Shown here one piece after another: positions 9,239-16,925 of a DNA stretch of 61,865 nt (within the stretch, counting starts at the first letter, position 1; every line of letters begins with the position of its first letter). A program made the translations under genes and the position numbers. The stretch is from CAYYYA01 sp964487895 (lineage in GTDB: Bacteria > Patescibacteriota > Patescibacteriia > UBA1558 > 2-01-FULL-52-15): assembly GCA_964487895.1 (NCBI GenBank), contig CAZASM010000002.1, positions 1 through 61,865 of the forward strand, given 5' to 3'. The notes beneath the pieces were generated by a model. The model saw nothing but the letters and a program-made list of their open reading frames with translations. It did not search any database and was not told the DNA's origin.

Positions 9239-9278
9239 CCACAACACTGAGCGTTGTGGCAGCCACGCTGAGCGTGGC
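9239..9278 (+). repeat. Two tandem hairpins in the lexA leader
   Basis: Hairpin 1 is CCACAAC (9239-9245) with GTTGTGG (9253-9259). Hairpin 2 is GCCACGC (9262-9268) with GCGTGGC (9272-9278). Both share the core CTGAGCG, so the second may be a diverged copy of the first. They lie in the predicted 5' leader of lexA. Confidence 0.65.
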
Positions 9279-9339
9279 ACAACTATCTCAACAACTCCAA
9301 TATTCTTAATTCTTATTTCATAATTCATAATTTGATTCT

Positions 9340-9942
9340 ATGAATCTCACCAAGCGCCAAAAAGAAATTCTGGACTTTATCGGTAGCTTTGCCATGTCTC
9401 ATGGCTATTCTCCTAGTTATCGTGAAATTGCGAAACATTTTCATCTGACATCAGTTTCCACCATTCATGAGCATATCTCTGCTTTAGTAGAAAAGGGTTA
9501 CTTACAGAAAGAAACTAATATGGCTCGATCTGTAGATATTATCGCCACTGAGATTGAATCAGGCACACTCGAGTTACCATTAGTGGGTCTAATCGCTGCC
9601 GGTGAGCCCATAGAAGCCATTGAGACACGCGAATCAATTGCTGTGCCAGAGAATCTAGTGGAGAATCCGAATAGCTACGTTTTGAAGGTTAAAGGCAACT
9701 CGATGATTGAAGAAGGTATTCTCGACGGTGATTATGTTATTGTGGAGCGCAATTTCTACCCGCAGAACGGTGATGTCGTTGTGGCTCTCCTCGACAATAC
9801 CTACGCAACTTTAAAGAAATACTACAGAGAGAAGAATTGTATTCGTTTACAGCCAGCGAACTCCGCCATGTCCCCTATCTTTGTCCAGAATCCGGCTATT
9901 CAGGGTATTGTCAGAGGGATATTTAGAAAATTTAGTATGTAG
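9340..9942 (+). CDS. lexA: LexA repressor, self-cleaving SOS regulator
   Basis: At 200 aa it has the full LexA architecture. The N-terminal winged helix-turn-helix (1-65) includes YSPSYREIAKHFHLTSVSTI. The Ala87-Gly88 cleavage site lies in LIAAGEP. The S24 peptidase domain has catalytic Ser121 (GNSMIEEG) and Lys159 (ATLKKYY). LexA represses DNA-repair genes and cleaves itself when RecA is activated. The gene stands alone between a promoter and a perfect terminator at 10040. No SD precedes the ATG. Its presence shows this reduced genome keeps an SOS-type switch. Confidence 0.96.
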   Translation: MNLTKRQKEILDFIGSFAMSHGYSPSYREIAKHFHLTSVSTIHEHISALVEKGYLQKETNMARSVDIIATEIESGTLELPLVGLIAAGEPIEAIETRESIAVPENLVENPNSYVLKVKGNSMIEEGILDGDYVIVERNFYPQNGDVVVALLDNTYATLKKYYREKNCIRLQPANSAMSPIFVQNPAIQGIVRGIFRKFSM

Positions 9943-10039
9943 TTCTCTAAATTTGCTTTGAGATCTAGCGTTACCTTTGATGGCACTAGAAATGGAAACT
10001 CGGGCAGACCACAGGCTGAGATAGTCGTTGAAGATTAAT

Positions 10040-10085
10040 GAGGACCGTCCAGTAGTCTGGACGGTCCTCTGTTTTGGTTTTGTTA
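10040..10085 (+). terminator. Rho-independent terminator after lexA
   Basis: A perfect 13-bp stem, GAGGACCGTCCAG (10040-10052) with CTGGACGGTCCTC (10057-10069) around TAGT, is followed by a T-rich tract. It lies 97 nt after the lexA stop and is oriented for the plus strand. Confidence 0.85.
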
Positions 10086-10086
10086 G

Positions 10087-10560
10087 TCACTGTGTGACCC
10101 CAAAAAACGTGAATGTCAGAATTAGTAGCTGTACAATATACGAGATCTCGGCTGATTCACAAGGAGCGCAGTATCGTCGTGCTACGGCACGACAATAACT
10201 TCGAGTCCCCCATAAAACCAATAATAGTAGAGCTGTAACCAGTAACCACGCCGCACCGAATGTAATAATGTAAGCCGGTGAGGGTGGTATTGTAACTCTA
10301 GCTATCTCAGGTAGAATGACAAATCCTAACAGCTCAGCCACCAATGTGACTAGGATTGCTGCACCTGCTGGGTTCGTAAAAGGAAAAACCGCGTCCTCCT
10401 TAACAACGGCGGAAAAAAACAAGATAACAGCTGTGGCGAAAATCATCGTGAGCACATAGGTTGTCCAGACAGCCACCCCTTTGTTTACGGGGAGAATTGA
10501 GAAGTACAACCACAGGATAACCAGCGTTACGCCTAGCTGCCAGAAAAAAATCTTACGCAT
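10087..10560 (-). CDS. Small polytopic membrane protein, hypothetical (157 aa)
   Basis: Five hydrophobic segments are visible (about residues 7-24, 31-53, 67-85, 94-119 and 140-155), with a Cys- and Arg-rich cytosolic loop (SYCRAVARRYCAPC) before the last. I do not recognise a family. The gene has its own perfect -35 (TTGACA, spacing 17) and a strong SD AGGAGG (10567-10572) 6 nt before the ATG, unlike most core genes here, so it resembles the accessory genes further right. It is convergent with lexA. Confidence 0.72.
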   Translation of the reverse strand: MRKIFFWQLGVTLVILWLYFSILPVNKGVAVWTTYVLTMIFATAVILFFSAVVKEDAVFPFTNPAGAAILVTLVAELLGFVILPEIARVTIPPSPAYIITFGAAWLLVTALLLLVLWGTRSYCRAVARRYCAPCESAEISYIVQLLILTFTFFGVTQ

Positions 10561-10614
10561 TCTAATCCTCCTGGTTTGAATTCACAAAACATCTAACAAA
10601 GAACGGTATTTAGC

Positions 10615-10643
10615 ATATTAGGATGTCTAGTAGCACCTGTCAA
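10615..10643 (-). promoter_or_regulatory. Promoter of the 157-aa membrane protein gene
   Basis: On the minus strand: TTGACA (10643-10638), a 17-nt spacer and TAATAT (10620-10615). The leader would be about 48 nt and contains the SD AGGAGG. Confidence 0.75.
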
Positions 10644-10663
10644 ATATGTAATGGGGCTAAAAC

Positions 10664-10692
10664 TTGACGAAAAGCATAGAATATATTAAACT
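10664..10692 (+). promoter_or_regulatory. Possible promoter of rpmA
   Basis: TTGACG (10664-10669), a 17-nt spacer and TAAACT (10687-10692). The -10 element matches consensus at 4 of 6 positions. It is divergent from the promoter at 10615-10643, with 20 nt between the two -35 boxes. Confidence 0.45.
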
Positions 10693-10727
10693 ACTTTCAC
10701 TGTATTATTATTTACTAATTTACTGAC

Positions 10728-11000
10728 ATGGCACATAAGAAAGCCGGAGGATCCACAAGTTTGGGTCGAGACTCCAAAGGACAACGTCTAGGTGTGAAGC
10801 TTTTCGCTGGAGAAGTTGCTCAACCAGGTTCAATTATCATTAGACAACGAGGTACTAAGTTTCACGCTGGTAACAATGTGAAACAAGGTAGCGATTATAC
10901 ACTGTATGCTTCTAAGAAAGGCGTTGTCGCCTTCCGTAGCTTGAAACGCAAGAAGTTCGACGGTAGTATCAAATTGACCAAGTACGTCGACGTCAAATAA
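10728..11000 (+). CDS. rpmA: 50S ribosomal protein L27
   Basis: This 90-aa basic protein matches L27 throughout: the N-terminus AHKKAGGSTSLGRDSKGQ, which reaches toward the peptidyl-transferase centre, then GSIIIRQRGTKFHAGNNV and a C-terminal basic beta domain. There is no cleavable N-terminal extension of the Firmicutes type. It is monocistronic here, without the usual L21 partner. It lacks an SD and ends before a bidirectional terminator. Confidence 0.97.
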   Translation: MAHKKAGGSTSLGRDSKGQRLGVKLFAGEVAQPGSIIIRQRGTKFHAGNNVKQGSDYTLYASKKGVVAFRSLKRKKFDGSIKLTKYVDVK

Positions 11001-11004
11001 TTAT

Positions 11005-11036
11005 AAAAAAACTGAGTTTCACGACCCAGTTTTTTT
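11005..11036. terminator. Bidirectional terminator between rpmA and ftsX
   Basis: AAAAAAACTG (11005-11014) pairs with CAGTTTTTTT (11027-11036), with two further inner pairs past one mismatch. The A and T tracts make it work on both strands, serving rpmA (+) and ftsX (-). Confidence 0.85.
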
Positions 11037-11042
11037 ATTATT

Positions 11043-11948
11043 CTAAACTTTGAGATAGCGACGGAGAGCTACAGTAGTTGCAATAGTATTGATAATAGCA
11101 ATACCGAGAAACTGTGGGCCAAACAGTAGCCAAAAGTTTTGTTGGTAATATCCCACGAGATCTAGGTTCATACCTTCTACTATTCCATAGTTAATCAGGT
11201 TAGTAAAACGGAAGCCCGCATACAACAGTAAAAATGTTATCATCGTGGCTGCTAAAGCGTAGAAAATTGTTTCCAGTAAAAAAGGTGCGCGAACAAACCA
11301 ATTTGTGGCTCCTACCAACTTCATAATCCCTACTTCTTCGCGCTGCGTATAGACGCTGACACGGATTGTATTGAACACCACAACAATACCCAGCAAGAGG
11401 AAAATAAGAGCTACTATTAGTCCGAAGGTATTTATTTGGTTAATTACTTTCTCCGCTTGATCGAAAAAATTGTGGTAATCATTAAATATTGGATCTTCCA
11501 CCAAGGGTGCAGATGAGGATTGTTTAATCTGCTCAATGATAGCTTGATAATCTTTTGCTTCTTCAGCTCCTACTTGTAGTTGATAACCTAAGGGATTCTG
11601 TCCAATTGCCGGTATGACGTCACTGCCGATTTTTGGAAAGGCTTTTTTGAAATTTTCTAGATGTTGCTCTGGTGTTACAATTACAACACTTTTGACTTGT
11701 TGGTTTCTTTTTAATAGATCTGCCAATTGTTCAGCATCCTTCTGGGTGCTGTTTTGTTTGAAATCTACGGTGACGTTAATTTTGGTTTGGGCACTTTTCA
11801 AGAGCTCATTTTTTGCATAGTTTACGCTGATGACCAGATTAACTGCTATGAGCATGATTACAAGAATAGTCAAAGTCACAGCCGATAACCAAGCGTTACG
11901 GATGAAGTTTTGACCAGCAAAATGGAAGATGCGTTTGAGACGAATCAT
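11043..11948 (-). CDS. ftsX: Cell division protein FtsX
   Basis: This 301-aa protein is the membrane subunit of FtsEX, which couples ATP hydrolysis to peptidoglycan hydrolase activation at the septum. It has an N-terminal membrane segment (about 17-40), an extracytoplasmic domain (about 45-165) and three C-terminal membrane segments (about 175-195, 222-245 and 275-295). The conserved cytosolic motif YTQREEVGIMKLVGATNWFVRAPF is split across about residues 199-222. It lies 2 nt downstream of ftsE and probably works with the RlpA-like protein encoded upstream. Confidence 0.94.
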   Translation of the reverse strand: MIRLKRIFHFAGQNFIRNAWLSAVTLTILVIMLIAVNLVISVNYAKNELLKSAQTKINVTVDFKQNSTQKDAEQLADLLKRNQQVKSVVIVTPEQHLENFKKAFPKIGSDVIPAIGQNPLGYQLQVGAEEAKDYQAIIEQIKQSSSAPLVEDPIFNDYHNFFDQAEKVINQINTFGLIVALIFLLLGIVVVFNTIRVSVYTQREEVGIMKLVGATNWFVRAPFLLETIFYALAATMITFLLLYAGFRFTNLINYGIVEGMNLDLVGYYQQNFWLLFGPQFLGIAIINTIATTVALRRYLKV

Positions 11949-11950
11949 AA

Positions 11951-12631
11951 TTATAATAAATATTTACCCTTTTTTTGATCAGAGATGACGAAGCCTTTTT
12001 CCATGGTAATGACTCTTTGTTTCAAACCATTAACAACTTCTCTGTTGTGAGTGACTAAGAGTATTGTTGTACCCATCTCATTGATATGTAGCAAAAGATC
12101 AATAATCTCTCTAGTATTAATCGCATCAAGGTTACCGGTCGGTTCGTCGGCCACAAGAAGCTTTGGTTTGTGAACCAAGCTGCGAGCAATAACAACTCTT
12201 TGTTGTTCGCCTCCTGAGAGCTGCTTGGGATAGCGGTCAGCCTTATCGTGAATGTTGACCATTTTCAAGATTTTCGGCACTGTCACAGAGACTTCGTTTT
12301 CTTTGACACCACAAACCTCAAGAGCAAAGGCCACATTCTCATAGACGGTTTTTTTTGGTAACAGCTTGAAATCTTGGAAAATTACACCTATTTGCTTGCG
12401 TAAAAAAGGTACTTCAGACCGCTTGATTTGAGTAATGTCCCAACCACCTATGCTGATGGTACCTACTGTAGGTTTCTCCTCAGCGATTATCATTTTTATC
12501 AACGTCGACTTACCGGCTCCACTCTGGCCAACGATAGAGACGAATTCACCAGGCTCGATATCCAAAGTAATATCGCTTAAAGCCTTGATTTTAGGCTTGT
12601 AAATTTTTGATAAATTAGAAATGTTAACCAT
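11951..12631 (-). CDS. ftsE: Cell division ATP-binding protein FtsE
   Basis: This 226-aa ABC ATPase has Walker A GQSGAGKS (35-42), the signature LSGGEQQ (138-144) and Walker B LLVADE (158-163), followed by the H-loop VTHNREV. The closest family is FtsE, given its length and the ftsX gene directly downstream. It overlaps the end of the RlpA-like gene by 8 nt, so the three are translated from one transcript. Confidence 0.95.
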   Translation of the reverse strand: MVNISNLSKIYKPKIKALSDITLDIEPGEFVSIVGQSGAGKSTLIKMIIAEEKPTVGTISIGGWDITQIKRSEVPFLRKQIGVIFQDFKLLPKKTVYENVAFALEVCGVKENEVSVTVPKILKMVNIHDKADRYPKQLSGGEQQRVVIARSLVHKPKLLVADEPTGNLDAINTREIIDLLLHINEMGTTILLVTHNREVVNGLKQRVITMEKGFVISDQKKGKYLL

Positions 12632-13649
12632 CTATTTTTTCTATTGAAACGTATATTTCTCCTGCTCCTGTAGAACCTAGTTGTTTAAAAGCCTTTTTAT
12701 CTAAATCAATAATTCTGCCTGTTTTTAGCTCCGGACCGAAATCATTGACTGTGACAATAATACTGGTGCCTGTTTTTAGTCGCGTCACTTTTAGCTTTGT
12801 GCCTTTAGGATAATCTCTGGAAGCAGTAAAGTTTCCTCCTTGATATTTAAAACTCTTATAACGTGATTGATCATACCAACTTGCCACGCCATCAGTAGAG
12901 CCAGAACGGTTGAAAACAGCTACGATTGGTTGAGCTACGTCTGTAGTAAAATATACTTGATGATTACGGACATCATTGTATGTCGGTAACATTTGCCATG
13001 ATTGCAACTCTGACTGATACTGATAAGCTATTTGAGAACCGACACCGCTATAAGTATAACCCAAAACTCCAACGAGTGAAAGTTTATTGGGGTTGGAGAT
13101 ATTATAGGTCGGGGAAATTTGCACTAAATTTTCATTATTGTACGTTCGAAAATCCTTCTCGGCAGTCACTTGATCCACGTTGGTACTAGCAGAGAGAATA
13201 ATATCTGTACCTGTACGGTATTTTTTCAAACTTGTTGGACCTACAACCACAGTTGGAGCAGGAGTTTGGATATTTGACTGCTTTAGATCGCCTGTTAGTT
13301 TGATTGTTAACCGATGTTCAGTTGAAATTAGATCGCCAGCGATAATCGGCAGTTGTGAGTTGTATGTGATAGTATCCTTGTTGAGGAAATGTAACTTGAA
13401 TTGGACAGCACTATCCAGAGGAAAAATATTTATTTGCAGCTTGTCAGGTGAGGAAATGGTTTCTAGAAATATGCGTTCAGAATCAGCGCTAAGAACAGTA
13501 ACCTCCAGTCCTTGACTAATCGTCGTAGTAGTATTACTTTGATTCAGTGGCAGTTCAATAATTGCTGCTTGTGCTGGTGTAATAGCCGAAAGCAAATAGC
13601 CAGAAGCTAAGCACACTGTCAGTAAGATAGATAAGTATTTATTAGTCAT
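12624..13649 (-). CDS. Secreted RlpA-like double-psi beta-barrel protein
   Basis: The protein has an N-terminal signal peptide (TNKYLSILLTVCLASGYLLS, then AITPAQAA) and a roughly 220-residue middle domain I do not recognise. Its C-terminal double-psi beta-barrel (about the last 90 residues) begins GVASWYDQSRY and carries VNDFGPELKTGRIIDL. RlpA relatives are septal lytic transglycosylases or barrel-only binders. Here DFGP replaces the usual NDRGP-type motif, so activity is uncertain. I chose ATG at 13649 because a longer frame starting at 13685 would run through tRNA-Thr. It is the first gene of the ftsEX operon. Confidence 0.82.
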   Translation of the reverse strand: MTNKYLSILLTVCLASGYLLSAITPAQAAIIELPLNQSNTTTTISQGLEVTVLSADSERIFLETISSPDKLQINIFPLDSAVQFKLHFLNKDTITYNSQLPIIAGDLISTEHRLTIKLTGDLKQSNIQTPAPTVVVGPTSLKKYRTGTDIILSASTNVDQVTAEKDFRTYNNENLVQISPTYNISNPNKLSLVGVLGYTYSGVGSQIAYQYQSELQSWQMLPTYNDVRNHQVYFTTDVAQPIVAVFNRSGSTDGVASWYDQSRYKSFKYQGGNFTASRDYPKGTKLKVTRLKTGTSIIVTVNDFGPELKTGRIIDLDKKAFKQLGSTGAGEIYVSIEKIDG

Positions 13650-13658
13650 AGTTATTAG

Positions 13659-13734
13659 GCCAATGTAGCTCAACTGGTAGAGCAATGGTATCGTAAACCA
13701 TAGGTTGGAGGTTCAAGTCCTCTCATTGGCTCCA
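13659..13734 (+). tRNA. tRNA-Thr (anticodon CGT)
   Basis: A full cloverleaf: acceptor GCCAATG (13659-13665) with CATTGGC (13724-13730), D-stem GCTC/GAGC, anticodon stem ATGGT/ACCAT around ATCGTAA (anticodon CGT at 13692-13694), and T-arm GGAGG TTCAAGT CCTCT. Discriminator T and CCA are encoded (13731-13734). It lies 9 nt from the divergent RlpA-like start codon. Confidence 0.96.
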
Positions 13735-13738
13735 GAAT

Positions 13739-13760
13739 CTAGTTAGTAAAATTTAACTAG
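13739..13760 (+). terminator. Weak terminator after tRNA-Thr
   Basis: CTAGTTA (13739-13745) pairs with TAACTAG (13754-13760), followed by an AT-rich tract. The 7-bp stem with an 8-nt loop is weak. Confidence 0.4.
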
Positions 13761-13765
13761 CGTAT

Positions 13766-14626
13766 TTATTTAGCCGCCACTGTGGGTGGTTTTTTGATAT
13801 ACCAATGTTCAGATGCCTTAGCTAGCGCTTCATTCAATTTTTCTTGAAAGATTGTAGTTGGAATAAATAGTTCGTGAAGTTGATAATAAGTACCTTTTGC
13901 ATCATCTTCAATTATACTTTTGACTTGGAAGAGACGATAACCATCCGCGTTCGCGACAATAGCACTAATACCACCTACTGGAACTGATAGGATGTGCTCA
14001 TAATCCCCTGTTAAGTCAGTTTTCAGCACTATATGCTCTACCGGATCTTGTCCAGTGATTTTTGTAGCTTCAGTATCAAATGACTTTGGCTCCTTGGTTA
14101 GCTGTTCTCGTAGTTGAGAAATTTTATCTCTGTCGGCATTGGCAGTATTAAATATATAATATTTTTGTAACTGTAATCTATTGTAGTATGGTACTACTAC
14201 TCTACGAGTAAAGTCAGCAATGCTATAACCGAATGTTTTTTGCACCTCTTGTTCGCTTAATGTCTGATCATTAGCGCCTCGAAGTAAATTTGCTTGCAAA
14301 GTAGCTATGTCGCTATCTTTGATCTCTAGCTTTAACTCTTTAATTATTGAAGTAATAGTACCTTCTTGTTTTAATTTTTCTACAATGATGGTATTTTTCT
14401 GATCCGTTGTTAAACCTTTGGTCTCTTCAACTGTGTTAATTGATTTTTGGTCAGCTAATAAATCTGCCACTGAGAAAGTGGTTTGATTAATACGTACTGC
14501 TGGCAGTCCGATAGCTGCTGACAGCCGAAGGCCCACAGGATTTGGCCAAACAAAATACTCCAGAGCAACAAATAATAGAGCCAAGAAAAATATAGAACTA
14601 ACTGCAATTAATAAATATTTTTTCAT
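13766..14626 (-). CDS. Membrane-anchored foldase-like protein (SurA/PpiC type, probable)
   Basis: The 286-aa protein has an N-terminal membrane anchor (residues 4-24) and a helical extracytoplasmic region with VRINQTTFSVADLLADQ and SEQEVQKTFGYSIADFTRR, as in SurA N-terminal chaperone domains. A C-terminal segment (about 190-275) could be a degraded parvulin domain (SVPVGGISAIVANADGYRLFQV resembles the PPIase end). Catalytic parvulin residues are not clear, so isomerase activity is doubtful. The start at 14626 overlaps the preceding stop as ATGA, typical of coupled translation. Confidence 0.68.
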   Translation of the reverse strand: MKKYLLIAVSSIFFLALLFVALEYFVWPNPVGLRLSAAIGLPAVRINQTTFSVADLLADQKSINTVEETKGLTTDQKNTIIVEKLKQEGTITSIIKELKLEIKDSDIATLQANLLRGANDQTLSEQEVQKTFGYSIADFTRRVVVPYYNRLQLQKYYIFNTANADRDKISQLREQLTKEPKSFDTEATKITGQDPVEHIVLKTDLTGDYEHILSVPVGGISAIVANADGYRLFQVKSIIEDDAKGTYYQLHELFIPTTIFQEKLNEALAKASEHWYIKKPPTVAAK

Positions 14627-14994
14627 TTGAGAAAATAGTTCCACCAGAGCTGCGTATTAGACATAGCCGCTTGTGCGGTTGGTATTGTTGATGAGGCGTT
14701 TTCAACAACAACAAGGGATTCTCCGTTTTTACTTAAGTTCAGCTTTTTCCGTGCTTCTGATTCTACATAATTTGTTGTGTTCAAAACCTGAATTAAACTA
14801 GACAGATCAATATTCTCTTGTTCCAGTTTTGCAATCTGCTCTTCTTTCTTCTTAATCTCGTTACTAATCTTATTCTTTCTACCTATTTCATTAAGCAATT
14901 CTAAAGAACTAATAGCAAATAGAATAACTATAATAATAAAAAAAATCTTCGATTTTAATAAGCGACCAAAGAAATTACTGTGTTCAGTTCCCAT
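14623..14994 (-). CDS. FtsB/DivIC-like septum formation initiator
   Basis: This 123-aa single-pass protein has a short cytosolic N-terminus, a membrane segment (about 15-33), a coiled coil (about 38-70, NKISNEIKKKEEQIAKLEQ) and the family-type YVESEARKKLNLSKNGE motif. FtsB/DivIC proteins bridge FtsL and FtsQ and activate septal synthesis. The start at 14994 is chosen because a -10 TATACT lies exactly 6 nt upstream, so the longer frame beginning at 15021 would start upstream of the transcript. The mRNA is predicted leaderless. Confidence 0.85.
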   Translation of the reverse strand: MGTEHSNFFGRLLKSKIFFIIIVILFAISSLELLNEIGRKNKISNEIKKKEEQIAKLEQENIDLSSLIQVLNTTNYVESEARKKLNLSKNGESLVVVENASSTIPTAQAAMSNTQLWWNYFLK

Positions 14995-15000
14995 GCTAAT

Positions 15001-15029
15001 AGTATACAGATTATAGGTCAAATTTTCAA
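15001..15029 (-). promoter_or_regulatory. Promoter of the FtsB-like gene (leaderless mRNA predicted)
   Basis: On the minus strand: TTGAAA (15029-15024), a 17-nt spacer, TATACT (15006-15001), then 6 nt and the ATG at 14994. The expected start point falls on or beside the A of the ATG. Confidence 0.75.
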
Positions 15030-15031
15030 TC

Positions 15032-15060
15032 TAGGCAGTATCCTATTAATTGGGTATACT
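15032..15060 (+). promoter_or_regulatory. Promoter of the 31-aa microprotein gene (leaderless mRNA predicted)
   Basis: TAGGCA (15032-15037), a 17-nt spacer, TATACT (15055-15060), then 6 nt and the ATG at 15067. It mirrors the divergent promoter at 15001-15029. Confidence 0.6.
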
Positions 15061-15066
15061 GTAATA

Positions 15067-15162
15067 ATGAAAAAAAGAAATATTATTCGACTGGTCTGGA
15101 TTGTCTTGTCCTTTATGGTAATTATCTCGATGGTACTGTTATCCTTTGTAGGCTCGCTTTAA
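15067..15162 (+). CDS. Single-pass membrane microprotein (31 aa)
   Basis: The 31 codons encode a positively charged N-terminus (MKKRNIIR) followed by one hydrophobic helix (LVWIVLSFMVIISMVLLSF). It is a separate gene, because a -10 TATACT sits 6 nt before the ATG and the preceding in-frame sequence would lie upstream of that promoter. It converges with lepA and overlaps its stop codon by 4 nt. I believe short Lys/Arg-start membrane peptides like this occur in other CPR genomes. Function is unknown. Confidence 0.62.
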   Translation: MKKRNIIRLVWIVLSFMVIISMVLLSFVGSL

Positions 15163-16925
15163 CGTTTCAGTATCGTTAGATAGGCGCTTGTCGGAATTTC
15201 AACATTACCAGTTTCCATCATTCTTTTTTTACCTTTTTTCTGCTTATCGAGCAGTTTTCTTTTTCGTGTCACGTCCCCACCGTACAATTTAGCCGTGACA
15301 TCCTTACGCAAAGCCGAGATACGCTCTGAAGCAACAATTTTACCACCGATAGCAGCTTGAATCTTAATAATAAACTGTTTTTTAGGAATTACATCCTTTA
15401 ATTGAAAAACAATTTTTTTGCCGATTTCTTGAGCTTGAGAGCGGTAAACCAACGAAGTTAAGGCTGGCACCGGCTCCTCCGCCACCAAAATATCAAGTTT
15501 TACTACGTCACAAACTTCATAGCCAGTAACTTCATAATTGTAAGAAGCATAACCAGAGGAAATATTCTTAATTTTGTCATAGAAGTCGGTGAGAATACTG
15601 CTTAAAGGTATGTGATACTGCAAAAGTACTCTTTGTTCATCTAAAAAAGTAGTGTTCATCAACTTACCAAACATAGTAGAGATATAATTCATTAAACTTC
15701 CCATGTAAGGCTGGGGAGTTAAAAGATGTAAAATTGCCAGAGGTTCTGAGATAGTATCGATACTACTAGGATCAGGTAGTGAGCTGGCTGAAGTAATAGT
15801 TAATACAGCTTTAGAGTTTAACAGTACTTGATAAGCTACTGAAGGTGCGGTAATAATTATTTGTAAAGAAAATTCACGTAATAAACGTTCCTGAAATATT
15901 TCTAAATGTAGCAACCCTAAAAAGCCGCAGCGGAAACCAAATCCCAGAACTGGGGAATTTTCTGGTTCGAATTGCAGACTGGAATCGTTGAGCTTTAGCT
16001 TTAGTATAGCTTCACGCAATTGATTATAATCAGCTCCATCTTCTGGGAATATTCCTGCGTAAACCATAGGTTTGACCTCTTTATAGCCGGGTAAAGCCAC
16101 TACAGCCCCTGTCAGCTCACTAGTAATGGTGTCACCCACCTTGGCGTGGTCAATAGCTTTAATATTTGTTATGACATAGCCAATTTGCCCTGCTGCTAGA
16201 ACGTCCGTTGCTGACATCTGCGGTCGGAATCGTCCAACCTCTAGCACTTCCGCTCGAGCATCATTGGCTAGAAAACGAATTGTATCTCCACACTTTAAGC
16301 TGCCAGACATTATCCGTAAGTAGATAACGATACCTTTGAACTCATTATATAAAGAGTCGAATATCAGTCCCTTGGTTGTGTCCACCGGAATCTTTGGACT
16401 CGGTACTCTCTCAACGATTCGGTCTAATAGGTCTGTAACTCCTTCGCCTGTTTTCGAGGAGATGGCTAAAATATCGTCTTCTGTACATCCTAATAATGTT
16501 ATAATTTCCTTTTTGGTCGCTGCGACATCGGCAGCTGGTAAATCTATTTTATTGACGACAGGAATAATTGTCAGATTTTGATCCATAGCCAAAAAAAGGT
16601 TAGATAATGTCTGCGCTTGGATACCTTGAGTAGCGTCAACTAATAAAACTGCGCCTTCGACAGCAGCTAAAGAGCGAGAAACTTCATAAGTAAAGTCAAC
16701 ATGGCCAGGGGTGTCAATTAAATTCAGTTCAACACCTTTCCAGCGCATCGTAACTGGTTGCAGTTTAATTGTAATGCCTTTTTCCCGTTCGAGCTCCATT
16801 TGATCCAATAGTTGATCTTTCATATCACGCTCAGCGACTGTTCCTGTCAATTGAATAAAACGGTCAGCCAGAGTTGACTTACCGTGATCAATATGAGCAA
16901 TGATACAAAAGTTTTTAATTTCCAT
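15159..16925 (-). CDS. lepA: Elongation factor 4 (LepA), ribosome-associated GTPase
   Basis: At 588 aa this is a full-length LepA. The G1 motif AHIDHGKST (9-17) is followed by G3 DTPGHVDF and G4 NKIDLP, then EF-G-like domains II, III and V. The LepA-specific C-terminal domain contains KDVTAKLYGGDVTRKRKLL and ends with GNVEIPTSAYLTIL. LepA helps ribosome assembly and initiation under stress. Its ATG overlaps the murJ stop (TAATG). Confidence 0.97.
   Translation of the reverse strand: MEIKNFCIIAHIDHGKSTLADRFIQLTGTVAERDMKDQLLDQMELEREKGITIKLQPVTMRWKGVELNLIDTPGHVDFTYEVSRSLAAVEGAVLLVDATQGIQAQTLSNLFLAMDQNLTIIPVVNKIDLPAADVAATKKEIITLLGCTEDDILAISSKTGEGVTDLLDRIVERVPSPKIPVDTTKGLIFDSLYNEFKGIVIYLRIMSGSLKCGDTIRFLANDARAEVLEVGRFRPQMSATDVLAAGQIGYVITNIKAIDHAKVGDTITSELTGAVVALPGYKEVKPMVYAGIFPEDGADYNQLREAILKLKLNDSSLQFEPENSPVLGFGFRCGFLGLLHLEIFQERLLREFSLQIIITAPSVAYQVLLNSKAVLTITSASSLPDPSSIDTISEPLAILHLLTPQPYMGSLMNYISTMFGKLMNTTFLDEQRVLLQYHIPLSSILTDFYDKIKNISSGYASYNYEVTGYEVCDVVKLDILVAEEPVPALTSLVYRSQAQEIGKKIVFQLKDVIPKKQFIIKIQAAIGGKIVASERISALRKDVTAKLYGGDVTRKRKLLDKQKKGKKRMMETGNVEIPTSAYLTILKR

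Larger units (their letters stand above)
8969..9339. other. Intergenic region with palindromes and the lexA promoter
   Basis: This 371-nt gap has no convincing gene. A 60-codon frame on the minus strand (9146-9328) is explained by repeats. It holds a nested GC palindrome (9043-9077), the lexA promoter (9193-9220), two tandem hairpins in the predicted leader (9239-9278), and an AT-rich stretch before the lexA ATG. No canonical SOS box was found by eye. Confidence 0.7.

Noticed and set aside
9146..9328. 60-codon frame (-) upstream of lexA
   Set aside because: It covers the lexA promoter and two hairpin repeats and has no start signal of its own.
13650..13685. Upstream extension of the RlpA-like gene to 13685
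   Set aside because: It would run through tRNA-Thr. ATG at 13649 gives a clean signal peptide.
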